64,000 nt of DNA. Origin: Gluconacetobacter tumulicola. Lineage in GTDB: Bacteria > Pseudomonadota > Alphaproteobacteria > Acetobacterales > Acetobacteraceae. Position 1 is the first letter of the stretch. Each line of letters begins with the position of its first letter. Location of the stretch: the NCBI RefSeq assembly GCF_014174215.1, contig NZ_JABEQL010000011.1, forward strand, positions 62,001-126,000, read 5' to 3'. The position numbers and the translations under genes are program-made. The notes under the pieces are model-generated. The model was not told the origin of the DNA and did not search any database. It saw only the letters and a program-made list of their open reading frames with translations. Positions 7,960 through 18,007 of the stretch are shown piece by piece.

Positions 7960-8853
7960 TCAGCCGTTCAGACGTGCAAGCACGGTATCGAACTGATCCA
8001 GCGACTGATAGAGGATGCGGATGGCCCCGCCGCGCCCGTCAAACGAGATCTGGACCTTCAGGCCCAGCCGGGCCGTGAGGTCGCGTTCCAGAACCTGGAT
8101 TTCGGGGTTCTTGCGTTCGGTATTCTCGGCCGGAGCGGGCTTTGCGGACTGGCGGACGGCTTTCTGGACCAGGGCTTCGGTCTGGCGGACATTCAGCCCC
8201 TGCTCCAGCACCGTCTTCAGGGCCGCGACTGGGTCGGGGTGGCCCAGCAGCGCGCGGGCGTGGCCGGCTGTCAGCCGGCCGTCGCGCAGGGCGGCGCGCA
8301 CCGGCTGCGGCAGGTTGAGAAGTCGCACCATGTTGGCGACATGCGAGCGCGACTTGCCCAGCGCGCCCGCCAGTTCTTCCTGCGTCAGGCCGTAATCCTG
8401 CAGCAGCCGTTGCAGGCCCTCGGCCTCTTCCACGGCGTTCAGGTCGGCGCGTTGCAGGTTCTCGACCAGGGCGGCAGCCATGGCGTCGCCGTCATCCAGC
8501 GCGCGGATATGGACCGGCACCTCGTGCAGGGCCGCCATCTGCGCCGCGCGCCAGCGGCGTTCGCCGGCGATGATCTGGTAATGGCCTGCGCGCTCGGGAT
8601 GCGGGCGGACCAGGATCGGTTGCAGGATGCCGCGCGTGCGGATGGAATCCGCCAGCTCGGCCAGGGCCTCGGGCTCCATCACCTGGCGCGGCTGGAACGG
8701 TCCGGGCGCCAGCTGGTCCACCCCCAGCGTGCCGGTGCGGTCCTGCTCCGTCCGGCCCGAAACGCGGGCGATGGCGGCGGGGGCCTGGTCGCCCAGCAGG
8801 GCCGCGAGGCCCCGGCCGAGGCGCGGACGTGTCTGGTCTTTCTTGGTGCTCAT
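7960..8853 (-). CDS. parB: Chromosome partitioning protein ParB
   Basis: Centromere-binding CTPase that loads on parS, spreads, and is moved by ParA to segregate the origin region. The 297-residue product has the N-terminal basic ParA-interaction peptide ([13 protein letters not shown]), the CTP-binding box [12 protein letters not shown], the [17 protein letters not shown] segment, and the helix-turn-helix around [23 protein letters not shown]-terminal dimerisation domain closes it. The start overlaps the parA stop by 4 bases. Two parS sites in the same operon (10271 and 12579) are its expected targets. Confidence 0.97.
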   Translation of the reverse strand: MSTKKDQTRPRLGRGLAALLGDQAPAAIARVSGRTEQDRTGTLGVDQLAPGPFQPRQVMEPEALAELADSIRTRGILQPILVRPHPERAGHYQIIAGERRWRAAQMAALHEVPVHIRALDDGDAMAAALVENLQRADLNAVEEAEGLQRLLQDYGLTQEELAGALGKSRSHVANMVRLLNLPQPVRAALRDGRLTAGHARALLGHPDPVAALKTVLEQGLNVRQTEALVQKAVRQSAKPAPAENTERKNPEIQVLERDLTARLGLKVQISFDGRGGAIRILYQSLDQFDTVLARLNG

Positions 8854-9704
8854 GCCCGCGCCTTCTTCTTTCTGGGGGTCTTCAGGCCATTCCGGGCGAT
8901 CACCTCGTCCGCCAGGGCCTGATAGGCCATGGCACCGCTGGACCGGCCATCATAGGCCATGACCGAGCGCCCGTGGCTCTGGGCCTCGGAGATGCGGATA
9001 TTGCGCGGAATCAGCGTTTCCATCACCTGTTCGCCGAAGAAGCTGCGCGCGTCGGCGGCGACCAGTTCCGACAGGTTGTTGCGCCGGTCGTACATCGTCA
9101 GCACGATGCCCGCGACATGCAGGTCGGAATTGAAGGCCCGGCGCACCCGGTCGACGGTGCGGACCAGTTGGCTGATGCCTTCGAGCGCAAAGAATTCGCA
9201 TTGCAGCGGCACGATCACACCGTCGGACGCCACCAGCGCGTTCAGCGTCAGCAACCCCAGGCTGGGGGGACAGTCGATCAGGATCACGTCGAAACCGCTG
9301 GCGGCACGGGTGATGGCGTCGCGCAGGCGGAACTCGCGCCGGTCCATCATCACCAGTTCCAGCTCGGCGCCAGCCAGTTCGGTATCGGCGGCGATGATCT
9401 TCAGGCCGGGAATTTCGGTGTCCTGGGCCAGGTCGGCCATCGCGACATCGTCCATCAGCAGGGCATAGGTGCCCTGTCGCCTTGCGTCGTAACCGACGCC
9501 CAGGCCAGTCGAGGCATTGCCCTGCGGATCGAGATCGACCAGCAGGACGGACAGGCCGCGTTCGGCCAGTCCGGCGGCCAGATTGATGGCCGTGGTTGTT
9601 TTACCCACGCCGCCTTTCTGGTTGGCGAGGGCAAGAATGCAGGAAGCGCGCGCGGCGTCAGGGGCCCGTTGCGCGTTCTGAGTGTCTGGCACGCGTGATT
9701 TCAC
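8850..9704 (-). CDS. parA: Chromosome partitioning ATPase ParA
   Basis: Deviant-Walker ATPase that forms a nucleoid gradient to pull ParB-parS complexes. The deviant Walker A box is [14 protein letters not shown], switch I is [13 protein letters not shown], and the Walker B region is [19 protein letters not shown] lysine/arginine-rich C-terminal tail ([11 protein letters not shown]) likely contributes to non-specific DNA binding. At 284 residues it is slightly longer than the family core because of an N-terminal extension that overlaps the end of rsmG by 47 bases. A GTG at 9692 is an alternative start. Confidence 0.96.
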   Translation of the reverse strand: MKSRVPDTQNAQRAPDAARASCILALANQKGGVGKTTTAINLAAGLAERGLSVLLVDLDPQGNASTGLGVGYDARRQGTYALLMDDVAMADLAQDTEIPGLKIIAADTELAGAELELVMMDRREFRLRDAITRAASGFDVILIDCPPSLGLLTLNALVASDGVIVPLQCEFFALEGISQLVRTVDRVRRAFNSDLHVAGIVLTMYDRRNNLSELVAADARSFFGEQVMETLIPRNIRISEAQSHGRSVMAYDGRSSGAMAYQALADEVIARNGLKTPRKKKARA

Positions 9705-10290
9705 CCAGTTTGAGAATGGTACCGTCCGCGTTGGTGCGGCTTGGCAATCGGGATACTGCCATGTGCCAGTCGGCGGCGGCCGAGGTCAACTCATCGTCGA
9801 CATTTCTGCCTTTCAGGAACAGGCAAAACCCGTCGGGTGCCAGAAGGCGGCTGCTCCATTCCAGCAATTGCGGCAGGGCGGCCAGCGCGCGGGCGGTCAC
9901 GACCTGCACCGGCGGGATGTCGACCTCTTCGATCCGTCGCGCCAGCACGGTGACGCGAGCACCCGCTGCCCGCGCGGACTCGCGCAGGAAGGCCGCCTTG
10001 CGCTGGTCGGATTCGATGAGCGTGACGTCGGCGTCGGTCGCGATTGCGATGATCAGGCCGGGGAACCCCCCGCCCGATCCCAGATCGGCCAGGCGCGCGC
10101 CGGGCGGGATCAGCGATGCCAGTTGCAGCGAGTCCGCGATATGGCGGTCCCATAGATGCGGCAGATCGCGGGGCGAGACCAGATTGATGCGACCGTTCCA
10201 GCGGGTCAGGATCTCGGCGAAACAGTCCAGTCGCGGACCGAGGTCGCCCGGCAGATCGGCGACGGTTTCGGGTTTCACGTGAAACATCAT
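9658..10290 (-). CDS. rsmG: 16S rRNA (guanine-N7)-methyltransferase RsmG (GidB)
   Basis: SAM-dependent enzyme methylating G527 in the 530 loop of 16S rRNA; loss often gives low-level streptomycin resistance. The 210-residue protein has the SAM-binding motif [14 protein letters not shown] and the [15 protein letters not shown] segment. The N terminus MMFHVKPET is encoded by a parS site overlapping the start codon. The start overlaps the mnmG stop by 4 bases, so translation is coupled through the mnmE-mnmG-rsmG-parA-parB operon. Confidence 0.96.
   Translation of the reverse strand: MMFHVKPETVADLPGDLGPRLDCFAEILTRWNGRINLVSPRDLPHLWDRHIADSLQLASLIPPGARLADLGSGGGFPGLIIAIATDADVTLIESDQRKAAFLRESARAAGARVTVLARRIEEVDIPPVQVVTARALAALPQLLEWSSRLLAPDGFCLFLKGRNVDDELTSAAADWHMAVSRLPSRTNADGTILKLGEITRARHSERATGP
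10271..10286. promoter_or_regulatory. parS: parS site 1 (at the rsmG start)
   Basis: GGTTTCACGTGAAACA differs by one base from the parS consensus TGTTTCACGTGAAACA. It encodes the FHVK residues at the N terminus of RsmG. It lies 0.6 kb from parA and 8 kb from the candidate origin. Confidence 0.9.
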
Positions 10291-12167
10291 GCTACCTGCC
10301 TGATATGGGCCAGCAGTGCCATCAGCGCGGAGGGCGTGACACCGGGAATGCGCTGGGCGGCGCTGAAGCTGGCGGGTTTGGCCGAGGTCAGACGTTCCTG
10401 CATCTCGCTGCTCAGGCCGCCGATATGGCGGTAATCGAGATCGGGCGGCAGGGCGATGCGGGTTTCGGCCTCCAATTGCCGGATCTCGCGCGCCTGTCGG
10501 GCCAGATAGCCGCTATAGCGGGCTTCGGTTTCGACATGGCGGCGGACGCGTGGGGAAAGGTCCGCGAACCATGGGGTGACCCGCGCTACCTGGTCCGGCG
10601 TGGCGGCTGTGGCCAGCACGTCCAGCAATGTGCGCCGCCGCCCATCGGCGGAGACGGCGATGCCGGCCTGCTGCAAGCCGTCGGGCAGGAAGCTTTCCTG
10701 CGCGGCACGCTGTATTGCCGCATCGATGGCGGTGCGGTCGGCTTCGAACAGGCGCGTGCGCTCGGCACCTACGCAGCCCCAGTCGATACCCAGGCCGGTC
10801 AGGCGCAGATCGGCATTGTCGGCCCGCAGGCTGAGTCGATATTCCGAGCGCGAGGTGAACATCCGATAGGGTTCGGATACGCCCTGAGTGGTCAGATCGT
10901 CGATCATCACGCCCAGATAGGCGGTGCCACGATCGATGGTCACGCCCTGCCCGCCTCCGGCGCGGCGTGCCGCATTCAATCCGGCCAGGATTCCCTGTGC
11001 GCCGGCTTCCTCATATCCGGTCGTGCCATTGATCTGGCCGGCCAGGAACAGGCGCGGGAGTGCCGTCAGTTCCAGCGTCGGGCTCAGGGCGCGCGGATCG
11101 ACATAATCATATTCCACGGCGTAGCCAGGCCGCACGATGCGGCAGCGTTCCAGGCCGGGGATGGAATGGATCATCTGCTCCTGGATGTCGGCCGGCAGGC
11201 TGGTCGAGATGCCGTTGGGATAGACCAGGTCTCCGCCCTCATTTCCCGGCAGCGCTTCGGGTTCGAGGAAGATCTGGTGGCTGTCGCGTTCGGCGAACCG
11301 GACCACCTTGTCTTCGATCGAGGGGCAGTAACGCGGGCCGCGCCCGGCAATGGCGCCGCCATAGACGGCCGAGAGATGCAGATGTTCGCGGATCAGCGCA
11401 TGGGTCTGCGCCGTGGTGGCGGTGATCCGGCATGAGAGTTGCGGGTTGTCGATCGCGCCGGTCAGGCGGCTGAACGGTTCGGGTTCGGCATCGCCCTTGT
11501 CTTCGGCCAGGCTGTCCCAGTCGATCGTGCTGCGGTCCAGCCGGGCGGGCGTGCCGGTCTTCAGCCGGCCCATCGGCAGGCCCAGCGCCTGCAACCGTTC
11601 GCCCAGTGCCTGGGCCGGCGCTTCACCGACCCGGCCGGCCGGATGGCTGTCATGGCCGATATGGATCACGCCGCGCAGGAAGGTGCCGGCCGTCAGCACC
11701 ACCGCGCCGGCCGCGATGCGGCGCCCGTCCTCGCACACCACGCCGGCCACCTGGCCAGCATCATCGACGATCAGATCGCCTGCCCCGCCTTCCGCGATGT
11801 CCAGATTCGCGGTCTCGGCCAGCAGGTCCTGGATGGCGCGCCGATAGAGCGAGCGGTCGGCCTGTGCGCGTGGGCCATGGACGGCCGGCCCCTTGGAGCG
11901 GTTCAGCAGCTTGAAATGAATCCCTGCCCGATCGGCGGCACGGCCCATCAGCCCGTCCAGCGCATCGATCTCGCGCACCAGGTGGCCCTTGCCGATGCCG
12001 CCGATCGCGGGGTTGCAGGACATGGCGCCGATCGTGTCCCGCCGATGCGTCAGCAACAGCGTGCGCGCGCCGCACCGGGCCGAAGCCGCCGCAGCCTCAC
12101 ACCCCGCATGCCCCCCGCCAATGACGATGACGTCGTATTCGCCAGCCACCCTTGCCTGCTCCCTCAC
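10287..12167 (-). CDS. mnmG: tRNA uridine-34 carboxymethylaminomethyl modification enzyme, FAD subunit
   Basis: MnmG (GidA) works with MnmE to install the cmnm5 group on wobble uridine-34 of several tRNAs, using FAD and methylene-tetrahydrofolate. The 626-residue length is normal. The N-terminal dinucleotide fold [17 protein letters not shown], the [22 protein letters not shown] signature region with the active-site cysteine, and the second signature [15 protein letters not shown] are all present. The C-terminal helical domain ends with [16 protein letters not shown], used for MnmE contact. Four-base overlaps link it to mnmE upstream and rsmG downstream. Confidence 0.98.
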   Translation of the reverse strand: MREQARVAGEYDVIVIGGGHAGCEAAAASARCGARTLLLTHRRDTIGAMSCNPAIGGIGKGHLVREIDALDGLMGRAADRAGIHFKLLNRSKGPAVHGPRAQADRSLYRRAIQDLLAETANLDIAEGGAGDLIVDDAGQVAGVVCEDGRRIAAGAVVLTAGTFLRGVIHIGHDSHPAGRVGEAPAQALGERLQALGLPMGRLKTGTPARLDRSTIDWDSLAEDKGDAEPEPFSRLTGAIDNPQLSCRITATTAQTHALIREHLHLSAVYGGAIAGRGPRYCPSIEDKVVRFAERDSHQIFLEPEALPGNEGGDLVYPNGISTSLPADIQEQMIHSIPGLERCRIVRPGYAVEYDYVDPRALSPTLELTALPRLFLAGQINGTTGYEEAGAQGILAGLNAARRAGGGQGVTIDRGTAYLGVMIDDLTTQGVSEPYRMFTSRSEYRLSLRADNADLRLTGLGIDWGCVGAERTRLFEADRTAIDAAIQRAAQESFLPDGLQQAGIAVSADGRRRTLLDVLATAATPDQVARVTPWFADLSPRVRRHVETEARYSGYLARQAREIRQLEAETRIALPPDLDYRHIGGLSSEMQERLTSAKPASFSAAQRIPGVTPSALMALLAHIRQVA

Positions 12168-13498
12168 TTGCCGATGCAGAACTGGCCGAAGACGGTATCC
12201 AGCAGATCCTCGACCCCGACCGCGCCGGTCAGGCGCCCCAGGGCGCGCATCGCTAGCCGCATCTCTTCGCCCCGCATCTCTGGCCAGTGCATATCCAGTG
12301 CGGCGGCCAGATGGCCAGCGCTTTCTTCAATCGCGGCGCGATGGCGTGCCCGCGTCAGCGGCGGCCCGGCTTGTGCCGCCGTCAGGGCACGGGCCCGATC
12401 GGCCAGTGAATTGGTCAGACTCTCGATCCCGATCCCTTCGCGCACGCTGATGGCGATGGCGTCAGGTGGACCTGCGGCCATGGGTTTCAGGTCAATCTTG
12501 TTGCGGACCAGAATGGCATTGGCGGGTAGATGGTCGGGTGGCGTGTCGCCGTCGAACATGCCGACCACGCAGTCCGCCTGTTTCACGTGAAACAGGGCGC
12601 GGCGCACGCCCTCGGCTTCGATCTCGTCCTCGGTCTCACGCAGGCCGGCAGTGTCGATCAGGGTCACGGGCACATCGCCCAATATCACCCGTACCTCGAT
12701 CGCATCGCGGGTGGTGCCGGCGCGGGGCGAGACGATGGCCACGTCCCGTTCGGCCAGCCTGTTCAGCAGGCTGGACTTGCCGACATTGGGCGCGCCGACA
12801 ATGGCAAACAGCAGGCCCCGCCGCAGGCGCTCGCCCCGCCCGCCATCATCCAGATGGGCGCGCATCTCGCCGGCCAGGCTGCGCAGTTCGTCCATCAGCG
12901 CCTGTTCTGTTTCGGGTGGCAGGTCCTCGTCGGGGAAATCGATCAGTGCTTCCTGATGGGCGAGCATTGTGCGCAGCCGTGTTGCCCATCCGTCATACAG
13001 GCGGCTCAGCGTGCCGTCGGCCTGCTCCAGCGCCTGGCGGCGCTGGGCTTCGGTTTCGGCGTCGATCAGGTCCGCGATGCCTTCGGCCTCGATCAGGTCC
13101 AGCCGGCCGCGCATGAAGGCGCGGCGGGTGAATTCGCCCGGCTCAGCCGGCCGGGCGCCGAGCGCCACCAGCGCGTCGGCCACGGCGGCGATCACGGCCG
13201 CCCCGGCATGCAGGTGTAGCTCCACGCTGTCCTCACCGGTATAGCTGCGCGGGCCGGGGAACCACAGCACCAGCGCCCGGTCCAGCAGGATGGGCGCGGC
13301 ATCGCCCGCCCCGTGCCGCAATCCGCGCAGCGTGGCCCGGCGTGGTGTGGGCAGCGTGCCGCAGAGCCGGTGCAGGATCTCTCCGCATCCCGCACCGGTC
13401 AGGCGCATGACCGCGATGGCCGCGCGCCCTGCCCCGCTGGCCAGGGCAAAGATCGGCGCATCGGGTTCTGTCCGTGCCGGGGGCCGTTCGGAGGGCAT
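12164..13498 (-). CDS. mnmE: tRNA modification GTPase MnmE (TrmE)
   Basis: GTPase partner of MnmG in wobble-uridine modification. It contains the N-terminal tetrahydrofolate-binding domain ([15 protein letters not shown] onward), a helical domain, and the inserted G domain with G1 [10 protein letters not shown]2 GTTRD, G3 DTAG and G4 NKID. The C-terminal FCIGK holds the catalytic cysteine of the family. I chose the ATG at 13498 (MPSERPPAR), which has AGGAA eight bases upstream; longer starts lack a ribosome site. A perfect parS lies inside the coding sequence and encodes FHVKQ. First gene of the operon continuing into mnmG. Confidence 0.96.
   Translation of the reverse strand: MPSERPPARTEPDAPIFALASGAGRAAIAVMRLTGAGCGEILHRLCGTLPTPRRATLRGLRHGAGDAAPILLDRALVLWFPGPRSYTGEDSVELHLHAGAAVIAAVADALVALGARPAEPGEFTRRAFMRGRLDLIEAEGIADLIDAETEAQRRQALEQADGTLSRLYDGWATRLRTMLAHQEALIDFPDEDLPPETEQALMDELRSLAGEMRAHLDDGGRGERLRRGLLFAIVGAPNVGKSSLLNRLAERDVAIVSPRAGTTRDAIEVRVILGDVPVTLIDTAGLRETEDEIEAEGVRRALFHVKQADCVVGMFDGDTPPDHLPANAILVRNKIDLKPMAAGPPDAIAISVREGIGIESLTNSLADRARALTAAQAGPPLTRARHRAAIEESAGHLAAALDMHWPEMRGEEMRLAMRALGRLTGAVGVEDLLDTVFGQFCIGK
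12579..12594. promoter_or_regulatory. parS: parS site 2 (inside mnmE)
   Basis: TGTTTCACGTGAAACA is a perfect 16-bp match to the bacterial parS consensus. It sits within the mnmE coding region, 2.3 kb from parS site 1. Confidence 0.95.
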
Positions 13499-13630
13499 CG
13501 TGTCTGTTCCTGTCGTCATGGGGCGTCTGCTCGCCGCTCTTACATGTCGCAACCTGTGGCGGAAGAGTACAGAATACCAGACAGTCCCGATATGGTGCGG
13601 GATCCAGGATCAAAGGGACGGACGACCGGT

Positions 13631-14104
13631 ATGCCGCAGCTTTCGATGCACTCGCCCATCGGGGATCTGACCCTGACCGAGGAAGATGGCGCGATCGTCG
13701 CCCTGGATTGGGGCTGGGGCCGCGATCAGGACGAGACCCCGTTGCTGCGGCAGGCCTGCGATCGGCTCGACGCCTATTTCGATGGCGCGGCCGATGATTT
13801 CGCCGACCTGCCGCTGGCCCCGTATGGCACACCGTACCGCCAGGCCGTGTGGCAGGCGCTGCGCGCGATCCCGTTGGGCGAAACCCGCACCTATCGCGAC
13901 CTGGCCCAGCAGGTCGGCGGTTCGCCCCGTTCCATCGGCCAGGCCAACGGGGCCAATCCGATTCCGATCCTGATCCCCTGCCATCGCGTTGTCTCCACCC
14001 AGGGGCTGGGCGGCTATTCCGGAGATGGCGGGTTGGCGGACAAGATCTATCTGCTGGAACTGGAGCGGGCCCCCATCCCCGCCCTGGCGGACGCGCACGC
14101 CTGA
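13631..14104 (+). CDS. ogt: Methylated-DNA--protein-cysteine methyltransferase
   Basis: Suicide DNA-repair protein that transfers the alkyl group from O6-alkylguanine to its own cysteine. The 157-residue product carries the active-site motif ILIPCHRVV with Cys117. It also has the helix-turn-helix RTYRDLAQQVGGSPRSIGQANGANP that inserts into the minor groove. It lacks an Ada-type N-terminal regulatory domain, so it is the Ogt type. The ATG at 13631 gives the normal Ogt start; an in-frame ATG further upstream adds residues without family similarity. Divergent from mnmE, and 35 bases before the quinone oxidoreductase gene. Confidence 0.93.
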   Translation: MPQLSMHSPIGDLTLTEEDGAIVALDWGWGRDQDETPLLRQACDRLDAYFDGAADDFADLPLAPYGTPYRQAVWQALRAIPLGETRTYRDLAQQVGGSPRSIGQANGANPIPILIPCHRVVSTQGLGGYSGDGGLADKIYLLELERAPIPALADAHA

Positions 14105-14139
14105 TACGGCCGGACAGAACAGGAAGAGGGATACAGGCG

Positions 14140-15111
14140 ATGTACAGGGCAATCCGCATCCACGGCTATGGCGGCCCCGAGGTTCTGCAACTGGAGACGC
14201 TGCCCACGCCCGTGCCCGGCCGGGGCGAGATCCTGATCCGGCAGGAGGCGATCGGCGTCAATTACATCGACATCTATTTCCGCACCGGCCTGTACAAGGT
14301 GCCCTCCCTGCCGGCCATTCTGGGGATGGAAGGTGCTGGTGTCGTCATGGCCGCCGGCGCGGGGGTGACCGATTTCGAGCCCGGTGACCGGGTGGCCTAC
14401 CCCACGGCCCTGGGCGGTTATGGCGAATGCCGCACCATCGCCGCCGATCGTGTCGTGCCGTTGCCGCCGGATATCCCGTTCGATATCGCGGCAGGCTGCA
14501 TGCTGCGCGGTCTGACGGCCCATATGCTGTTGCGCGAGGTCCATTCCGTCCAACCCGGTGAGACGATCCTGGTCCATGCGGCAGCCGGTGGCGTGGGGCT
14601 TCTGGTGTGCCAATGGGCGCGGCATATCGGCGCGCGGGTCATCGGCGTGGTGTCGACCGAGGAAAAGGGCGAACTGGCGCGGCAGAACGGTGCGGCGGAT
14701 ATCCTGATCGGGCATGACAATCTGGCCGCACGCGTGCGCAAGCTGACGGACGGCGCCATGGTGCCCGTGGTCTATGACAGCGTGGGCAAGGATACGTTCG
14801 TTGCCAGTCTTGATTGCCTCGCACCGCGTGGGCTGATGGTCAGCTACGGCAATGCGTCGGGCGAGGTCACGGGCATTTCGGTCGGCATGCTGGCCACGCG
14901 CGGCAGCCTGTATCTGACACGGCCGGGACTGACGACTTATCTTGCCCAGCGTTCAGCCCTGCTGGCGGGGGCCAAGGAATTGTTCGATTTGATCATCCAG
15001 GGGGTGCTGACGGTGCGGATCGGGCAGCGTTTTGCTCTTGCTGATGCGGGGGCGGCGCAGACGGCGCTGGAATCGCGGGCGACGACCGGGAGTACGATCC
15101 TGTTGCCTTGA
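14140..15111 (+). CDS. qor: NADPH:quinone oxidoreductase, zinc-independent MDR family
   Basis: Cytosolic one-electron quinone reductase of the medium-chain dehydrogenase/reductase superfamily. The 323-residue protein has the catalytic-domain segment AIGVNYIDIYFRTGLY and the nucleotide fold with AAAGGVGLL in place of a zinc-binding motif. The GLMVSYGNASG segment typical of quinone oxidoreductases is also present. Structural-zinc cysteines of alcohol dehydrogenases are absent. The ATG at 14140 follows GGAAGAGG. It ends just before repeat copy 3 and is convergent with rho. Confidence 0.92.
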   Translation: MYRAIRIHGYGGPEVLQLETLPTPVPGRGEILIRQEAIGVNYIDIYFRTGLYKVPSLPAILGMEGAGVVMAAGAGVTDFEPGDRVAYPTALGGYGECRTIAADRVVPLPPDIPFDIAAGCMLRGLTAHMLLREVHSVQPGETILVHAAAGGVGLLVCQWARHIGARVIGVVSTEEKGELARQNGAADILIGHDNLAARVRKLTDGAMVPVVYDSVGKDTFVASLDCLAPRGLMVSYGNASGEVTGISVGMLATRGSLYLTRPGLTTYLAQRSALLAGAKELFDLIIQGVLTVRIGQRFALADAGAAQTALESRATTGSTILLP

Positions 15112-15125
15112 TGGGGGAAGAGTTC

Positions 15126-15259
15126 GTCTTTTTCTGAAGAAAAAGAAGCAAAAAGACTTTTATTCGTTTGAGGGCCGTTGTGGTGGACGGTCTTCGCCTC
15201 AGAACGAGATCCAAAAATTCAAAAGTTTTTTGGTTCTTTTTTTCAAAAAAGAACAGAAA
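15126..15259 (-). repeat. Composite hairpin repeat, copy 3 (fully inverted)
   Basis: Arm B appears first as its complement (CTGAAGAAAAAGAAGCAAAA), then a diverged core, then arm A as its complement (GGTTCTTTTTTTCAAAAAAG). Read on the minus strand the core end (ACGGCCCTCAAACG) aligns with copy 7, so the whole element is inverted. It fills the gap between the convergent qor and rho genes. Confidence 0.85.
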
Positions 15260-15314
15260 CATCCTCACAACAAAAAACAGGGACCGGAGCGATCCGGTCC
15301 CTGCTTCCTGGTCT

Positions 15315-16625
15315 TCAGGTATTCATCGCGTCGAAGAAATCCCTGTTGGTCTTGCTGTATTTCAGCTTGTCCAGCAGGAAGTCCATCGCGTCCATGGTGC
15401 CCATCGGCGCCAGGATGCGGCGCAGGACCCACATCTTCGACAGTTCCGAGCGTTCGACCAGCAATTCTTCCTTGCGGGTGCCGCTCTTGGTGATGTCGAT
15501 GGCCGGGAAGGTGCGCTTGTCGGCCAGCTTGCGGTCGAGGATGAGTTCCGAGTTACCGGTGCCTTTGAATTCCTCGAAGATCACCTCGTCCATGCGGCTG
15601 CCGGTATCGATCAGCGCGGTGGCGATGATGGTCAGCGACCCGCCTTCCTCGATGTTGCGCGCCGCGCCGAAGAAGCGCTTGGGGCGCTGCAGGGCGTTGG
15701 CGTCCACACCACCGGTCAGCACCTTGCCCGATGACGGGACCACGGTGTTGTAGGCGCGCGCCAGGCGGGTGATGGAATCCAGCAGGATGACCACGTCACG
15801 CTTGTGCTCGACCAGCCGCTTGGCCTTCTCCAGCACCATTTCCGTCACCTGGACGTGCCGGGTCGCGGGCTCGTCGAAGGTCGAGGAGACGACCTCGCCG
15901 CGCACCGAACGCGCCATGTCGGTCACTTCCTCGGGCCGCTCGTCGATCAGCAGCACGATCAGGAAGACTTCCGGATGGTTGGCGGAAATGGACGAAGCGA
16001 TGCTCTGCAGCATCACGGTCTTGCCGGTGCGCGGCGGCGCGACGATCAGCGCGCGCTGGCCCATGCCGATCGGCGAGACCAGGTCGATCACCCGCGGGGT
16101 GAAATCCTTGGTCTGGCCCTTGCCGCCTTTGCCGCCCTTGCCACCTTTTTCGGGCTCGCCACCTACTGCGTCGCTCTCGACTTCCATCTTCAGCCGGCGC
16201 TCGGGGTAGAGCGGCGTCAGATTGTCGAAATTGATGCGATGACGGACCGCCTCGGGCGGCTCGAAATTGATGGTGTTGACCTTCAGCAGCGCGAAATAGC
16301 GTTCACCGTCGCGCGGGGCGCGGATCTGCCCCTCGACCGTGTCGCCGGTCCGCAGGCCGAAGCGCCGCACCTGGCTGGGCGAGATATAGATATCGTCCGG
16401 CCCGGGCAGGTAATTGGCCTCGGGCGAGCGCAGGAAACCGAACCCGTCGGGCAGGATTTCCAGTGTCCCCTCGCCATGAATGGCCTGGTCGTTATCGGCG
16501 AGGGTCTTGAGGATGGCGAACATCATGTCCTGCTTGCGCAGGGACGATGCGTTCTCGATCTGCAGGCTTTCGGCGTACGCCAGAAGGTCCGCGGGGGGTT
16601 TGGCCTTGAGTTCGGCGAGATGCAT
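15315..16625 (-). CDS. rho: Transcription termination factor Rho
   Basis: Hexameric RNA helicase that terminates transcription. The 436-residue protein has the Rho N domain ([21 protein letters not shown]), the cold-shock RNA-binding domain ([15 protein letters not shown]) and the RecA-type motor. Motor motifs include Walker [13 protein letters not shown], Walker [15 protein letters not shown], the Q-loop and the R-loop around SGTRKEELL. Between the RNA-binding domain and the motor is an unusual Gly/Lys repeat ([11 protein letters not shown], residues ~159-170), where most Rho proteins have a short linker. A 240-bp leader upstream shows no obvious structure. Close to the replication origin, as in several alphaproteobacteria. 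Confidence 0.98.
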   Translation of the reverse strand: MHLAELKAKPPADLLAYAESLQIENASSLRKQDMMFAILKTLADNDQAIHGEGTLEILPDGFGFLRSPEANYLPGPDDIYISPSQVRRFGLRTGDTVEGQIRAPRDGERYFALLKVNTINFEPPEAVRHRINFDNLTPLYPERRLKMEVESDAVGGEPEKGGKGGKGGKGQTKDFTPRVIDLVSPIGMGQRALIVAPPRTGKTVMLQSIASSISANHPEVFLIVLLIDERPEEVTDMARSVRGEVVSSTFDEPATRHVQVTEMVLEKAKRLVEHKRDVVILLDSITRLARAYNTVVPSSGKVLTGGVDANALQRPKRFFGAARNIEEGGSLTIIATALIDTGSRMDEVIFEEFKGTGNSELILDRKLADKRTFPAIDITKSGTRKEELLVERSELSKMWVLRRILAPMGTMDAMDFLLDKLKYSKTNRDFFDAMNT

Positions 16626-16864
16626 TCAGGTTGCCTTGGATGGGCAGGTCATAGACGGGGGGGAAACGATCGGCCTGGAAGTGGCGCATCAGTGCGCCTG
16701 CCAGAAAAAACCGGATAAACCGGAAAAGTGGCCAGCAACGTTCCATACGGAGGGATCGTCCGGCAGACGAAAGCCCGCCGGCGACGGCCAAATCATAAGG
16801 AAATCGTCCCGAACGGTCAAGGCCGGGCGTCGGATCGCCGTCGGCAGGCATTGACGGGCAGGCT

Positions 16865-17839
16865 CTAGCGGCCTCGGGCCAGCCAGCCCCTCTGCCAGAA
16901 CCACAGCAGCGGGATGATGATCGTCGCCGCCATCAGCGCCAGCGAATACCAGTAGCCGTATTTCCAGTTCAGCTCCGGAATATCGTGGAAATTCATGCCG
17001 TAGATCCCGGCGACCAGCGTGGGTGCGACCCCGATGAAGCTGACCACGGTCAGGATCTTCATGCCGTTGTTCTGCTCGATACTGATGAAGCCGAGCGTGG
17101 CATCCAGCAGGAATTGGACCTTGTTGGAGATCTGCGACACGAAATCGTTCAGCGACACGATGTCGCGCGCCACCGTGCTCATCCGGTCGCGCAGCTTTTC
17201 CGACAGATCGTGCTTCTTGTTCTCGCTGACGAAGATTGCGATCCGTTCCATGCCCAGCAGGCTGTCGCGCACCGACGATGCCAGGTCGCCCGACCGCCCC
17301 ACCCGGCGCAGCAGCGACCGCAGCATCTGGTCGGCCCGGCCGGCCTGGCGCGGCTGGTCTGCCTGGAACACGTCGCGCGACAGTGTATCCAGCGACTGGC
17401 CCAGATGCTCCAGAATATCAGCCATGCGGTCGACCACCGCCTCCAGCAGCAGCACCGAGACCTCGTCCCCGCTGTAGGTCTCCTTGCTGGCGGTGATCTG
17501 CTTCGCGATCAGGTCGAATGACGAGAATTCGGTGAAGCGGATGGTCAGCAGCCGGTCACGCATCAGCACGAAGCCGACCGGCGAGACGAAGAAATCGTCC
17601 TGGATGCGCCGGACCAGCGGTGTCGACAGATAGACGGCGTCGTCTTCCATGAACAGGCGCGAGGAACTTTCGATTTCCTCCAGGTCGGCGCGGGTCGGGA
17701 TGCGCTGGCCGGTAATCCTGGCCGCCAGGGCCTGTTCATCCGGCGTCGGGTCCAGCAGATCCAGCCAGGCAACGCCGGTGGCGTCGGCATCGGTGACGAT
17801 CGGCCGAGTTACCTGACCGGGACAATGGGCAACAAACAT
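16865..17839 (-). CDS. corA: CorA-family magnesium/cobalt (divalent cation) channel
   Basis: Pentameric inner-membrane channel for Mg2+ (and often Co2+/Ni2+). The 324-residue protein has a long cytosolic N-terminal domain rich in helices, then two C-terminal transmembrane helices ([20 protein letters not shown] and [20 protein letters not shown]). The diagnostic pore motif YGMNF lies between them, followed by the acidic loop HDIPEL. The basic C-terminal tail QRGWLARGR is typical. Divergent from trpB across a leader with two strong inverted repeats. Confidence 0.95.
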   Translation of the reverse strand: MFVAHCPGQVTRPIVTDADATGVAWLDLLDPTPDEQALAARITGQRIPTRADLEEIESSSRLFMEDDAVYLSTPLVRRIQDDFFVSPVGFVLMRDRLLTIRFTEFSSFDLIAKQITASKETYSGDEVSVLLLEAVVDRMADILEHLGQSLDTLSRDVFQADQPRQAGRADQMLRSLLRRVGRSGDLASSVRDSLLGMERIAIFVSENKKHDLSEKLRDRMSTVARDIVSLNDFVSQISNKVQFLLDATLGFISIEQNNGMKILTVVSFIGVAPTLVAGIYGMNFHDIPELNWKYGYWYSLALMAATIIIPLLWFWQRGWLARGR

Positions 17840-17905
17840 GGATGTTGTCTTTCTCCGCTTCCCCGCCTGGCTTTCGTATCGGGGGGCCTACGCTGCCTGT
17901 CAATT

Positions 17906-17995
17906 CACCCGGGCGTCTTCTCCCGGGTGGAGACGAGGCTGGTAATTTTCCGCCATGCGGTCCAGAACACCCGATATCCTGCATCTATATCGGGT
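17906..17995 (+). promoter_or_regulatory. trpB leader with two perfect inverted repeats
   Basis: CACCCGGG (17906-17913) pairs with CCCGGGTG (17922-17929). ACCCGATAT (17969-17977) pairs with ATATCGGGT (17987-17995) across a 9-base loop, ending 12 bases before the trpB start codon. The second could be an operator or an mRNA hairpin overlapping the ribosome site. No tryptophan-rich leader peptide was found, so classical trp attenuation is not supported. Confidence 0.45.
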
Positions 17996-18007
17996 CCGGA
18001 GAACGAC

